Below are positions 12,535 to 23,933 of a stretch of DNA of 64,000 bases, piece after piece. Origin of the DNA: Lactarius indigo (taxonomy: Eukaryota > Basidiomycota > Agaricomycetes > Russulales > Russulaceae). The notes under the pieces are model-generated. The model was given only the letters and a program-made list of their open reading frames with translations, was not told where the DNA came from and did no database searches. The stretch is from the NCBI GenBank assembly GCA_025766275.1, contig JAFKAC010000102.1, positions 1 through 64,000 on the forward strand. Direction: 5' to 3'. The position numbers and the translations under genes were made by a program. Position 1 is the stretch's first letter. Each line of letters starts with the position of its first letter.

Positions 12535-14052
12535 TCGTCTTTTTGATTTGTTTTTCTAAGAGAAAAAAGGTCTGAATAATAAAGACAACGTATGACGGGG
12601 AGTTAAGTAGTGGCGAGCCGACTACGAAGGGTCAGAACAGACGCGGAACAACGACAGCACGCGCCGCAATAATGCTGTCGCGCGCCATGGCCAGCGCAGC
12701 ATCTCGAGCCTGAGCGAAGTCGACGCCACATTGCAAAATGTAAACGCAACATCCACCCCAAATCCGGAAGCGGACTTCATTTTATATTCCTTCTCTTCTG
12801 AAATAAGACGGCTTGGCACGTACCTTGCCCTTGGGTAATGGTCAAGAGCCGAGGTGGGGAGGAGGATGGGAGGTGCGTGTGTGGTCCGCTCTGGTCAAGC
12901 CAACACTGCCACTGAGGGTCGGTCCGAAAGATACTGTTGGGCTATAAAACTCGCGGGATTGAATCCCCGGGCCCTACTTCGGAAATCCTCCTACTCGCTG
13001 CTTGTAACTTACCATTTTGCTCGAACATAGTTGGGATTTCGATGAAGAGCGACAAGGGGTGTTACTGTACACGTACAATACAGTTACGAGTGCTTTGGCA
13101 GCTGCCAGCCAGTGAATGTTCCGCGCGTAAATTACGAGGACGTGAGATGTCCAGGAACATAGCATGAGTTGTTGTCGCGTTCCCTTTGACTCATAATCAC
13201 ACAGTCAAGTCAGAGTACTTTGCCCCATAATGCGTTGCATTGGTAGAATACATCGATAAATACTCATAGCGAGATCGCAACGCATTGGTCAACGGGTCGC
13301 TCATTTTATGAGCGCCCAGTAGATCATGCATAAAAAAAATTTCCTGGAGACCATGCAATTTACGTTCTAGAGAAATGCTGGGAACCCTTCCTATTGTCCT
13401 TTCTAAGCGAGCTGGTGAACATTGATGCCACCGGCACAAATACAATCCGAGTAAGTACCCGATCTAGACGCTGACGATAACTGGTTAGGGGTATTTGCAA
13501 GGTACCCTAGCATCAAGCCCCTTTCTCTGCGTACTGGTACCCGGGGCGAATCATGGATACAACCCGATGCCCCTGGGCGTATGGAGAAATCCCGGGAAAA
13601 CATGGTACAGATGCTTGACTCCAAAATTTCAGAAATCTACGAGCGACACCCCTAGCGCAGCGAATTTGCCTCAACAGAATATCATGTGGATTGTTGAGAG
13701 CCATTGTAGTATTCTCGCCAGTCTGAGATCCCGCAGCACGAGGCCTGATGATGACAGCAACGGTCCAGAACACTCGGAGCCCATCGCATAAAGGGGACTT
13801 GCCCAGGGTGTGCTACGCGAGAAGCTGTCCCATCGGATCATTTTTTGGACTCATGGCAGCCTCGAGGATCGCTGCGCGGTGGGTGCGTGGTTCTGTGGTG
13901 CCTCAGCGCCGCCCGAACCCTACGGAGCCCCACATACAAAAAGACCGTCGTTACTAATCCCCTCTATTGTCTCACCGCCTCCGCCTCACCGCAAGCACCT
14001 GCGTATCCGTCCCACTTTTCAAATCCAGACCTTCAGATAACAGCAATACGCA
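12535..14052. other. Gene-free interval between the UPF0014 gene and a small unknown gene
   Basis: These 1.5 kb separate divergently transcribed genes. Short frames on both strands have no recognisable domains. The sequence just upstream of 14053 is C-rich and pyrimidine-rich, as expected of a 5' leader. No tRNA or repeat was identified. Confidence 0.4.
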
Positions 14053-14702
14053 ATGTCCCAGGTACGTATGAATGACGTCTACATGCGCGACGTGGCTCTG
14101 AACCAACACACTCTAGATCGACATCGAACTTGCAGCACTGCTCAACTCATTGAGCTTCGAGCCATCCTTTACCGTAAGCGTCCGTGCCTGACTGCACCTG
14201 CAGGATCTGATCTCCAATTCTTTCCATCTGGATGCAGGGTGGCGCCGTCCCAACAGCATCAAATGTGGACGTGCAGATGATGACGATGATGAACGACGAT
14301 GACAGGGGGTACCACGTACGTCCAGCCCAAACACCCACCCGTGCCTCCTGCTTAATATCCCTTCGATTGCAGTCAGACACCTCGGACGCCCCCGCGCGCT
14401 CCACGCCCGCCATGCACCCCGCATCCCATCCGTGCACACTCATGCAGAGCTTCGCGTGCCACCACGGCCTTAGCGACTCGGTAGCGGGACACGTCAGCGA
14501 CTGCGAGCTCTCACAACTTATCTTTGCGCATCGCGAGGCTTTCCTGTCATGCCCCTCGGCACACGCAGGATGTTCCGCGGGGTTCAATGTACTCGCGTCA
14601 TTGCTGGAGAAATTTGCACAGCCTACGGATGGTGGCGTTGGGATGGACGTAGTAAGGATGCTCCGCACGGAGGCGTGGTTGTTGTCAGGATTGAGCGCTT
14701 AG
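14053..14702 (+). CDS. Small hypothetical protein, four exons, 157 aa
   Basis: Four exons with canonical GT-AG borders join in one frame: 14053-14061, 14117-14173, 14238-14315 and 14373-14702 (474 nt). The first coding exon is only 9 nt (M-S-Q). The second begins IDIELAALLNSLSFEPSF, which could form an amphipathic helix. The rest is Met/Asp-rich (QMMTMMNDDD), then Ser/Pro/His-rich, then a Cys-containing C-terminal half with CHHGLSDSVAGHVSDC and a helical ending. I recognise no family. The gene lies 200 bp upstream of ribosomal protein L4 on the same strand. It is called real because all three introns keep the frame and the third codon positions look biased, but the start and the functional status are uncertain. 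Confidence 0.55.
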
Positions 14703-14909
14703 GATATGGATCCAGAACAAAAGATTGCTGGTCAATGCATTGTTGTTTGTATCGTTATGTTTTTTTTTTTTTGCTTTACAATATATTATTACGTCAGAAA
14801 GAATGGGCTGTTTGTTCATGTTTGATTTGAGGCTTGGAACTAGCAAACCTTGATTTCGATCCTCACATACCACGACTCGACGACAAGGACTCAACAAAGA
14901 CACTCTCCG

Positions 14910-16320
<1,411 letters not shown>

Positions 16321-17086
16321 TCTCGCGGTTTGATAACAGCCGTAATAATTGGCGCTCCAGCACCGTATGCGTACATATAAATACAAGTGGCAAGCCATGT
16401 CCGTCGTTAGGCTGCCACGCCGAAAACATGATGTCCAGCTTCGTGATAAGCACCTCCGCATGAGTTAATGATTTCCGCCCCTCTTCCGAGAGCAAATCAG
16501 AAAAGTTTCCGGATCGATATGTTTTCCGATGTGATTGTGGCGGTATGTCGTTGGCGTTGTGCGTACAACACCCACTCTTTTGACTTGCCTCGAGGATCCA
16601 GAGAGATCGGCCGGGGTGTGTATCTCCGAGGGACAGATACAAACGGGGGTGTTTACGTAATAAGACGATGGGGCAGTCCGCAATGTGGCGTGCGGGTGTG
16701 GGTAACAACTACTAGAGGGGGAGATATTGAGGGCGATTATAAATAGTGCTATACGAACGGATGTGAAAGAGATACAGAGATAGACCTTGCAGATCAGATC
16801 AGAACCATTCCTCGTCATGAGAGAAAACACGGTTACGTTAAACGCATGCAGTGGAGAGAGAGGGCTTGTCGGCGTTTTGGAAGAGAAGGGATGCGGACTC
16901 GTTTAGTAATAATGGTTATCGTCGTTGCGCTTGTAGTGTCGCTGGCGTTGCTGCTGCTGCTGCTGGGGCTGCTTTTCAAAGGTGGCGTGGCTTGTGGGCG
17001 AGAGACACGTCCAAGCACGCACGACGCGGCGTAGACGCTCTACGGGACAAGCTGTCAGAGGAAGGGGAAAGGGAGCAAGGAAACGT
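16321..17086. other. Convergent 3' intergenic region
   Basis: This interval lies between the L4 stop and the 3' end of the minus-strand C2H2 gene. It contains a TATAAATAG string at about 16739-16747 and purine-rich sequence, but no frame with a recognisable domain. Confidence 0.4.
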
Positions 17087-18170
17087 TTACACACCTCTCG
17101 CCCGCCGCCGCGCACAAGCGTGCCGCGCGAGGTCCCGCGCGCTCTCAAATGCACCTCCGCACCGCACGCACGCATATGCTCCCACGCCGACCGCATGTAT
17201 ATGCAAGTGGAACGTGAGCGCACGCACACCGCCAAGCAGCTCTCCGCACCCGCGCCGCGGACAGCGCAGCAGGCCATCCGTACGCGGACTGCGCAGCATC
17301 GTCAAAGTCGCTTCTTCCCTCTGTGCCGCAGCAGAGTTTCAACGAAAAGTTGAAATGTAGGAGAGAGAGAAGGGAGCAACTCACGGCCTCTTCGAGCTCG
17401 TCCGTGATCGACGCCCGTCGACGCACCTGCGGAGGCGTCACGGCCCGCGTTGGCCGTCGCTGAAGCACGGGACTCACGCTGTCCGTATCGACGAACGTCA
17501 GGCTCGTCGGCGTCGTGCGTACCGTCGACTCGCCCGCCGCCGCCGCCACCGTCGTCGTCGCCGCGGGCGCAGAAGCCGGAGCGTCGTCTTCGCGCGTGTC
17601 CATCATCACGACGACCGTGGTTCCCGCCGTCGTCGGGGCCGCTTCGGCCGATGATCCGGAGGCGGCAGGAGCGGGTGCGCCGATGTGCAGCGCGAGCGCG
17701 GGCGGGCGCGGAGGGAGCGGTTTCTCGTACGAGTCGACTTGCATCGGGACCGGCACCGCGTTCTCCTTCTCTGATTCGGGACTCGGGCGTCGTGCGGCGG
17801 CGGCGGAAGAAGAAGAAGAAGAGGCGCCGGCGCCGGCACGCTCGAGCGCCTCGAGTGCGGCCCAGCGGGCGCGGACGCGGGCAGCGACGTCCTCCGCGGC
17901 GCTGAGCTTGCGCCGGCGTGGGACCGAGCCTGCGTTGCTGTAGAGCGACTCGGCGGAGGAGGTCGCGCTGCTGCGGCTGCTGCCTGGGATCATCGTCGCG
18001 TAGCGTTTCTGGGGGTGCTGTGGGTGCTGGTAGTGGTATGCGGGCATTTGGCGGCGGGGGCGGCTGATCGTCAATCGCGCGGTCGCGGTCGCGGTCGTGG
18101 GTGTCGCATCTGATGGCTTGGAGTCGTTGGGTTGGAGGAGGGCGAACGGTTTGCGGCGATCGATGCTCAT
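17087..18170 (-). CDS. Low-complexity protein ending in a C2H2-type zinc-finger pair
   Basis: Two exons, 18170-17385 and 17320-17087, are joined at phase 0 across a 64-nt intron and encode 339 residues from the ATG at 18170 (MSIDRRKPFALL). Residues 1-260 are disordered: Ser/Ala/Pro-rich, with a basic SRPRRQMPAYHYQ stretch and a helical segment rich in Ala, Arg and Glu near residue 95. The second exon encodes two C2H2-like fingers close to the C-terminus: LRCPRRGCGELLGGVRALTF continuing to H-L-H-I-H, then YACVRCGGAFESARDLARHAC. The finger architecture suggests a DNA- or RNA-binding protein, but I know no named ortholog. The second finger ends H-x-C, so it may be C2HC. Confidence in the gene is good; the function is unknown. 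Confidence 0.7.
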
Positions 18171-19571
18171 GTTGCGTGTGTAGGTGTTTTTTTTTCGTGG
18201 ATTTGCTAAGGGGTAGGCAGGATTGATAGTGGGGGAGGGGAGGAAGGGAATGAATGGAGGGATGGAGGGATGGAGGGAAAGCACGGAAAAGGCGGGATGA
18301 GCCTTGGGAAGAAGGGGGACCAACCAGCCAGGTGCGTGGGGAGCTTTATGGGGGTGAAGAGTGTGGATGGACGGAGACCACACCAATGTGGTTTGGACAC
18401 AAGAGACACGCAGCCCGTGTTGTCAACGCCCCGATCTGGTATTGGGCGAGAACCGTGCAAGCCTGCGCCGGTGATAAACTCGACAGATGCAGGTCATTTA
18501 AGGCGCAATTCTATATGGCGTGGGTAGGTGCAAGCGTCGTCCCAGACACTCCGAATGCCGGCCACGCGATTGGGGCGTGTTGGGTCACGTGCAACTATGC
18601 CCTGGGCAAGTGCGCGCGCCAAAAGGGGGACGGACGATACTTATAGTTGTGGCGAGTGGGAGCGGCCATCGGATCGAAAAAAAACAGTTGAAGAAAGTGA
18701 CGTTTCATCGCCCAGTCGAAATCTGTTCTGGAGGAACTAGAAGGGAGTTAGGGTGGTCAGTGTTGGCGGAGTCCGCGCGCTAACGGCACCCATTGGCATG
18801 GGGCCGTACGAAGTTTCATGATCCTGTTGGGACAAAAGGTGCCACCGGTGCATATGCAGAACACCCAATACAGATTTGGAAAAAATCTGATGTTGGGGCT
18901 GCTGTGGATTCTTGTGAGTAGAAGAGGGCTTACGTTCGCGCCTTTGTAGGTAAATTGTCTCCATCATGATGGTTTGTTGCAATATTGGGAGTCGTCTATG
19001 TGATACACAGATGGGCGAGACAAGGAAGCACCCCAGAACAGTAGGTCTAGGAAGTGACTATACAATTGACTAGAGTGCCGTTGATAGATGACTGTGACTG
19101 TCCAGCCACGTTCCCATGGGAGTGTTCTGTCGTCCGGGGAAAGCAACCAAGATCAATGCACCAGAATAAGTCTCCGAGAACGAGATTATGTAGCAGCACA
19201 CACTCCCGTGGGTGACGATCCCAACGGGGTTGTAGGTACTCTCCCTGTCCAACGGCATAACATCCTCTTTGCACAAGCTTACCCGAATTCTGGCATGTTC
19301 GGGAGTGAGGCTGACCCCATGATCGTAGCACCTGGAGATGTAGGCTGTGCTTATCGAGCAACGGTCACAGGGTTTTGAAAATTGTGCATAGCGCCGGCAC
19401 ACATCCTGAATACCCCTGTCTGTCCTCTGTTCACGGCGGTCAATGTGATGTGAATGGTTTGGTGCGGCAGTCAACAGCCGAGCTCACCTGAAAACGGTGT
19501 TTACGGGTGTACAGCCAATGCGAAAAGGGCAGTGGCGTGACAGAGTAGCAATAACACACGTACGTAGTAAA
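18171..19571. other. Gene-free interval with a purine-rich GGATGGAG tract
   Basis: These 1.4 kb separate two minus-strand genes. A short imperfect purine repeat (GGATGGAGG units) lies at about 18250-18280, upstream of the C2H2 gene, and may form part of its promoter. The plus-strand frame at 19088-19378 has no recognisable domain and is not called. Confidence 0.4.
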
Positions 19572-20552
19572 TCAGCCTGTTTGACTGCTCGACTCTGCCG
19601 TCGCCCTCCGCGCGGCTGCTTCTTTGGCCTCCGAGAGCGGTTTCCGCCACTTTGCCGGAGGAGGGTCCCACACACCAAGCTCCTTCTTCAGCTCCCCAAG
19701 GTCCTGAGACCACCGCTCCTCCCAGTAGACCGTGATCACACTCCGTGCCGCACTGCCGCAGCGCAGTGCCCACGGCAGGTACTCCGAGAAGAAGCGCGCG
19801 CGCTTGGCGGCGTTCAGACGCACGACGGCGGCGGTAGACAGCGCGGCGGACGGCAGGCCGAGGTTCGCAAACTCGAAGACCTTGAGTGCGAGCTCGTACT
19901 CGACCGAGACGGGCAGGCCGCAAAGCGCGTGGTAAAAGTCGTGGCATTCGCGGTACCGCTGCATGACATACGCAAGTTCGGGGTCGTCGATGTAGTGCAC
20001 CTGCGAGCGAGCGACGTGAGTGGGAGGAAGAAGGCGTGTACGAGTCGAAGAACGCACGGGCTCGCGCGTGTCGGGCGTGACGCCGCAGCGTTCAAGCCAG
20101 GTGACGTAGGTGTGCCCGAAGGTGTTTTCGGGAAGACGGGCCAGCGCAGCCATGTCCACGGTGTTCGTGTTGATTCGCGGACGTTCCTTCAGGATGCGGC
20201 GCCCTTCTTCGCTTGCGAGCATGTTGTCGAGCAGATGTGGGAGCACGGGTCCTGCGGTCGTCTCTCCGAGAGCGGCGACCATGTCTATGGGATGTTGGAT
20301 ACAAACGTGGAGGCGACTAAGACTACTCTTACCCGCTCTACGAGGGTCTGCGAGCGACATGAACGCCGAGCCTGCAGCGAGAAACGCATTCTCGAACCAG
20401 TTCAAGGGAATGTGCCCTGGATACGCTGGCTCTGTCTTGATGTGGCGTGTATGGCGAGGACTTCCACGGCTCAGAGCTGAGGCAGAGAGCCCGACGAGAC
20501 GCAGTGTGTGTTGAGGGGTGCGGAAGCGCGTCGCGGCGGCGAGAAGAGACAT
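19572..20552 (-). CDS. COQ4: Ubiquinone biosynthesis protein COQ4, mitochondrial
   Basis: Three exons (20552-20333, 20284-20058, 20000-19572) join to 876 nt, giving 291 residues. The N-terminus is rich in Arg, Ser and Leu without acidic residues, as in a mitochondrial presequence. Core blocks are YPGHIPLNWFENAFLAAGSA, LADPRRADMVAALGETT, and LPENTFGHTYVTWLERCGVT. The zinc-ligand motif HDFYHALCGLP is intact (HDxxH followed by Glu), which is essential in the family. The C-terminal half keeps YLPWALRCG and VYWEERWSQDLGELKKELG. COQ4 acts in coenzyme Q synthesis on the matrix face of the inner membrane, where it organises the CoQ synthome and handles the ring C1 modification. The gene diverges from CWC2 across only 119 bp. 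Confidence 0.95.
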   Translation of the reverse strand: MSLLAAATRFRTPQHTLRLVGLSASALSRGSPRHTRHIKTEPAYPGHIPLNWFENAFLAAGSAFMSLADPRRAGKSSLSRLHVCIQHPIDMVAALGETTAGPVLPHLLDNMLASEEGRRILKERPRINTNTVDMAALARLPENTFGHTYVTWLERCGVTPDTREPVRSSTRTRLLPPTHVARSQVHYIDDPELAYVMQRYRECHDFYHALCGLPVSVEYELALKVFEFANLGLPSAALSTAAVVRLNAAKRARFFSEYLPWALRCGSAARSVITVYWEERWSQDLGELKKELGVWDPPPAKWRKPLSEAKEAAARRATAESSSQTG

Positions 20553-20671
20553 CGTTGTACGTTGACTGTGAGACCCGTGGGGATGAGAGTCCTGCGACCT
20601 GAAAATGGGGTTAGGGTTATGACTTGTGTGGATTTCCAAGTCCGCCTCTTTGGGTGACTTGAACTCGAACG
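20553..20671. promoter_or_regulatory. Short bidirectional promoter with a TTAGGGTTA box
   Basis: Only 119 bp separate the start codons of the divergent COQ4 and CWC2 genes, so both promoters and leaders must share this space. A G-rich telomere-like element (GGGGTTAGGGTTA) lies at 20607-20619, near the middle. A similar box lies upstream of the TMA46 gene. Such boxes bind TTAGGG-repeat factors in other eukaryotes; its use here is inferred. Confidence 0.5.
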
Positions 20672-21980
20672 ATGAGCAGCAGCAACACCGAAACACAGAT
20701 CGAGGCTCCGGTTGCAAAGGCAGTCGTACCAAAACAAAAGAAACTCAAGCCTGCGCGCAAACAAGTAAAGCCAGGCGATGTCGACAAACAAACTGCCCCG
20801 CAGACAGGGAAAGAATACAGTGCGTGTCTTACTTGGTCTTACTGCCGACAACGGATTGCGCTTACTTCATGACAGACATATGGTACAACAAGTGGGCTGG
20901 CGGGGATAGAGAAGACAATTACTCCAAGTGCGTGCTCATTAATGCCTTTCTTTGTCTTACTCAATCGTCTTTCGCCTGCAGCAAGACGAAATCTCAGACG
21001 CGTTGCAGTATAAAGAAAGATGCTGGCCTGACGCGCGCGAACACAACCGGCATGCGCTATTGTTGTGTCTTCTTTGCTCGCGGGTGCTGTCCATACGGCT
21101 GGGAGTGTGAATATTTGCACACACTACCGGACCCAGAAAAGGCGTTGCCCGATTCGAGCAAGGACTGCTTCGCGCGCGATAAATTTGCGGACTATCGCGA
21201 CGACATGGGTGGTGTCGGCACTTTTACGCGACAAAACCGCACGCTGTACGTCGGACGTATTAAGGAGACTGGTGTGGGCACAGAGACAGAAGAAGTTGTG
21301 AGACGGCATTTCAAGGAATGGGGGGAAATCGAGCACAGTGCGTTTCACTCGTTTCCTCTTTTGGGCAATCACTCATTATTCTTGCAGTACGCGTGCTGCA
21401 GTATCGTTCGGTCGCTTTCGTGACGTACTCTTCGGAGCACCACGCACAGTTTGCCAAAGAAGCAATGGCCTGTCAGTCTCTGGACAACGACGAAATTCTT
21501 AACGTCCGCTGGGCAACGGAGGACCCGAATCCCACTTCCAAGATCGCAGAAAAACGGCGCTTGGAAGAGATCGGACAAGCTGCCATCCGTGCTAGGATGG
21601 ACCCACAGGTGGTCGATGCCATGCAGGCGGTGCGTGCGCTCGAGGAGGGGCGGGAATATCACCCAGACGACGGATTTGGGGATGTGGACCAGGACGCGGA
21701 TATGGGCGCTCCTGAAGGGAAACGGAGACGGATCGAAGGACCAGAGACAGATGAGCCAGAGGTAGTAGAGGAACCGCCTGAAGCCCAAGAGCCCAAGACA
21801 CGGGGCCCACAGGGTCTACTCAGTTCAGACACTTTGGAGAGTCTCCGTTATTTCTCCGAGCTACGTCGGCGGAACGGCGCTGTGTCCGCTTCTACTCCTG
21901 CGCCCGCAGCCGCGGTCAAGGTCCAGCCATTAGCTGCGGGGTTGGGACTTGGTGACTACGGAAGCGACGAAGAGGATTAG
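20672..21980 (+). CDS. CWC2: Pre-mRNA-splicing factor CWC2 (RBM22-like)
   Basis: Four exons (20672-20819, 20876-20927, 20982-21337, 21388-21980) give 1149 nt and 382 residues. After a basic N-terminus comes the Torus segment (EYNIWYNKWAGGD), then the CCCH zinc finger CCVFFARGCCPYGWECEYLH at about 21060-21120. An RRM follows, with RNP2 as RTLYVGRI (about 21237) and RNP1-like SVAFVTYSS (about 21410). The linker NVRWATEDPNP is conserved in CWC2. In yeast, Cwc2 contacts U6 snRNA and the intron to help form the catalytic centre of the spliceosome within the NineTeen complex. The C-terminal region is acidic and ends DYGSDEED. All introns keep frame. Confidence 0.95.
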
Positions 21981-22136
21981 GTTTTTGTATTTATGTTAAT
22001 CATACTTCTGAGCGGATCCTGCTGTAATGGGGCAACTACGGCGCAGCTTTGTCCCTTTCATCCAGAAATTCTACATGCTTTATATGTGTGTGGAGCGTGA
22101 TAACAGGTAATTGTCCACGTTGGAGTAAGATCATAT

Positions 22137-23516
22137 CTATGCGCCACCCTCTTGAATCGAGAGCAAGCGGATACGCTCGTTCTCTGCTGCTATGTCCTCG
22201 TCCTCCTTTTGTCGACGGTACTTCGTCAGGTCCCACTCTTCCTCCTCCTCGTCCGAGTCCTGGAACCACTCCGGGTTGTACTGGAACAGATCGCGCCCGC
22301 TCATGCCGCTGCTCTTACCCGCCGCAGCTTGCGCGCTCTTCGCCTTGCGCACCGCGTCCGCCTCGGCCTCCTTCTTGTTCATGCGCGTCAGTTTCCACTT
22401 GGCAAACGTCTCACGTGTGACTGGCGTCAGATTAGGTCCAAGTTTGTGTCGCTGCGCACATGACGTCGTCGGATTATGAAAGTTATGGCTCTCTCACACA
22501 CACAAACGAACGCACCTCGACTTCTAAGAACTCTTCCAGGCTGATCGTGTTCGCACGCTCCGCCTCCTCCAGCGCTTTCCTCTGGGATTTGAGCACGAAC
22601 CCTGGCGGGAGCGCGTGCCGGTATTGACACGACTCCCCGTTTGGACATTGCCAGAACCATCCGAACCTAAGTAGATAGAACGGGTCGTCAGACTGTGTGT
22701 GACTTGAGGCGCCGTTTTGGGACACACTCACTTCTGTGTCTCGACGGCCTCGATGAAAAACTTGCATACTATCTGAAATCAAAGTGAGGATCTAGGATAG
22801 ATCAGAGGACCAGATCTAGTCTTACGTCGGTCGTAGTCCGTGGATTTCCGTGTTTGGATAAGATAACACTCCGTAACTTCTCCTCGTCCCATTTGTCCAT
22901 CGTATCTGTCGGCGGCACACCACACGTTTCCTTTTTCCTGGGAAGAACGAAAGTACGAGAGACTGCGACGTACCAGTAAGCTTGTCTTCTCGACCATCAT
23001 CGTAAAGATTCCGCTTCTCCACCTTCCGCCCCACGTCCGGATCATGACTGAACTTGCATTTGTTCCCTTTGTCGCAGTGGCCCGCCTTGAAGAACGCGCA
23101 CAGCACCGTCTTTGGATCGACCCCGAACGGTACTTTCTGCGCCTGAACGGGCTTGATCAGCGCCGCTTCCTCCTTGCGCCGTTTCTCCTCTTCGAGCTTT
23201 TCCTTGGCGCGCAGCTCCTTCTCCTTCTCCTTGGCGAGTGCCTCCCGCGACTTTCCCGCAACTGCTGCCTGTGCCTGGATCTGGGCAACCTGTTTCTGCA
23301 CCTTGGCCGATTTGTTTTTCTTTATGATTCAAAGCGCGCATCAGTGCACGTGTTGGAGGCAGGGAGAGGGAGAGAGGGTACAACGCACGTTCTTCAAGCC
23401 GAAGGTCTGCGTGACAGTCAGTATCGGCGATCAAAAAAGAATCGGATATCGCTCGCCTTGTCAACTTTGGTCTTTGAAGACGAACTCTGAGATTGTTGTT
23501 GCTTTTTCGGAGGCAT
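22137..23516 (-). CDS. TMA46: CCCH zinc-finger protein of the TMA46 / ZC3H15 (DFRP1) family
   Basis: Multi-exon gene starting at ATG 23516 ([14 protein letters not shown]), the family's characteristic N-terminus. Exon 1 (23516-23457) is followed by an intron with a GC donor, then an 18-nt micro-exon (23406-23389, encoding TFGLKN), then exon 3 from 23319. Two CCCH fingers follow: [20 protein letters not shown] with the closing His (about 23120-23060), and CKFFIEA joined by an intron to [11 protein letters not shown]. Between and after them are Lys/Glu-rich helices. The C-terminal block [20 protein letters not shown] is the conserved DFRP signature. Family members bind and stabilise the DRG/Rbg GTPase and associate with translating ribosomes. 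The stop is at 22139-22137. Confidence 0.93.
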
Positions 23517-23587
23517 TTTTCAATAAATATCGCTGTTTCGTGTCGGTGGTCAGAGTCAGCACGTTAGCGGTGGGGTGTGCATCAGGT

Positions 23588-23600
23588 GGGGTTAGGGTTT
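23588..23600. promoter_or_regulatory. TTAGGG-type box upstream of TMA46
   Basis: The sequence GGGGTTAGGGTTT lies about 72-84 bp upstream of the TMA46 start; read on the coding (minus) strand it is AAACCCTAACCCC. This is the telo-box form found in promoters of translation-related genes in several eukaryotes. The match is seen directly; its function is inferred. Confidence 0.45.
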
Positions 23601-23876
23601 GATTAACTAATGGAGGCGGAATGAGCCGAACAGGCACGGTGCTAACTGCGATAAGAATGATAATACGATCACCACATGGAAGGCGCGCCGCAGGGGTACG
23701 GTTTCGTTTGAGAACAAGTGCTCTCGGCACACTCGAACAACAAAGCAGTCAAGTAGGTAACCGTGCGGCGATCTAATACACACTTCCAAGTAGTGGTGGC
23801 CGCGGTTCCTGCAAGGGTTCCTGTCGGCATTGCGGCTTGACTAACAGCCCTGAAAGTTGGTTCACCTGATCCGAGG

Positions 23877-23906
23877 TTAATAAATAGCCCCCGTGTGGAC
23901 ACGGGG
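23877..23906 (+). promoter_or_regulatory. TATA-like element and inverted repeat just upstream of the GMC gene
   Basis: A TAATAAATAG string lies about 50 bp upstream of the GMC start codon. It is followed at 23889-23906 by a perfect 8-bp inverted repeat, CCCCGTGT-GG-ACACGGGG. An ATG at 23909 between this repeat and the chosen start is out of frame and would open an overlapping short upstream frame. The repeat could be a leader hairpin or a binding site. Confidence 0.4.
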
Positions 23907-23933
23907 TATGGCTGCCTTCACTGCGCCGTCATC

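Noticed and set aside
19497..20480. 327-codon plus-strand frame
   Set aside because: It is the antisense shadow of COQ4, whose exons on the minus strand are clearly conserved.
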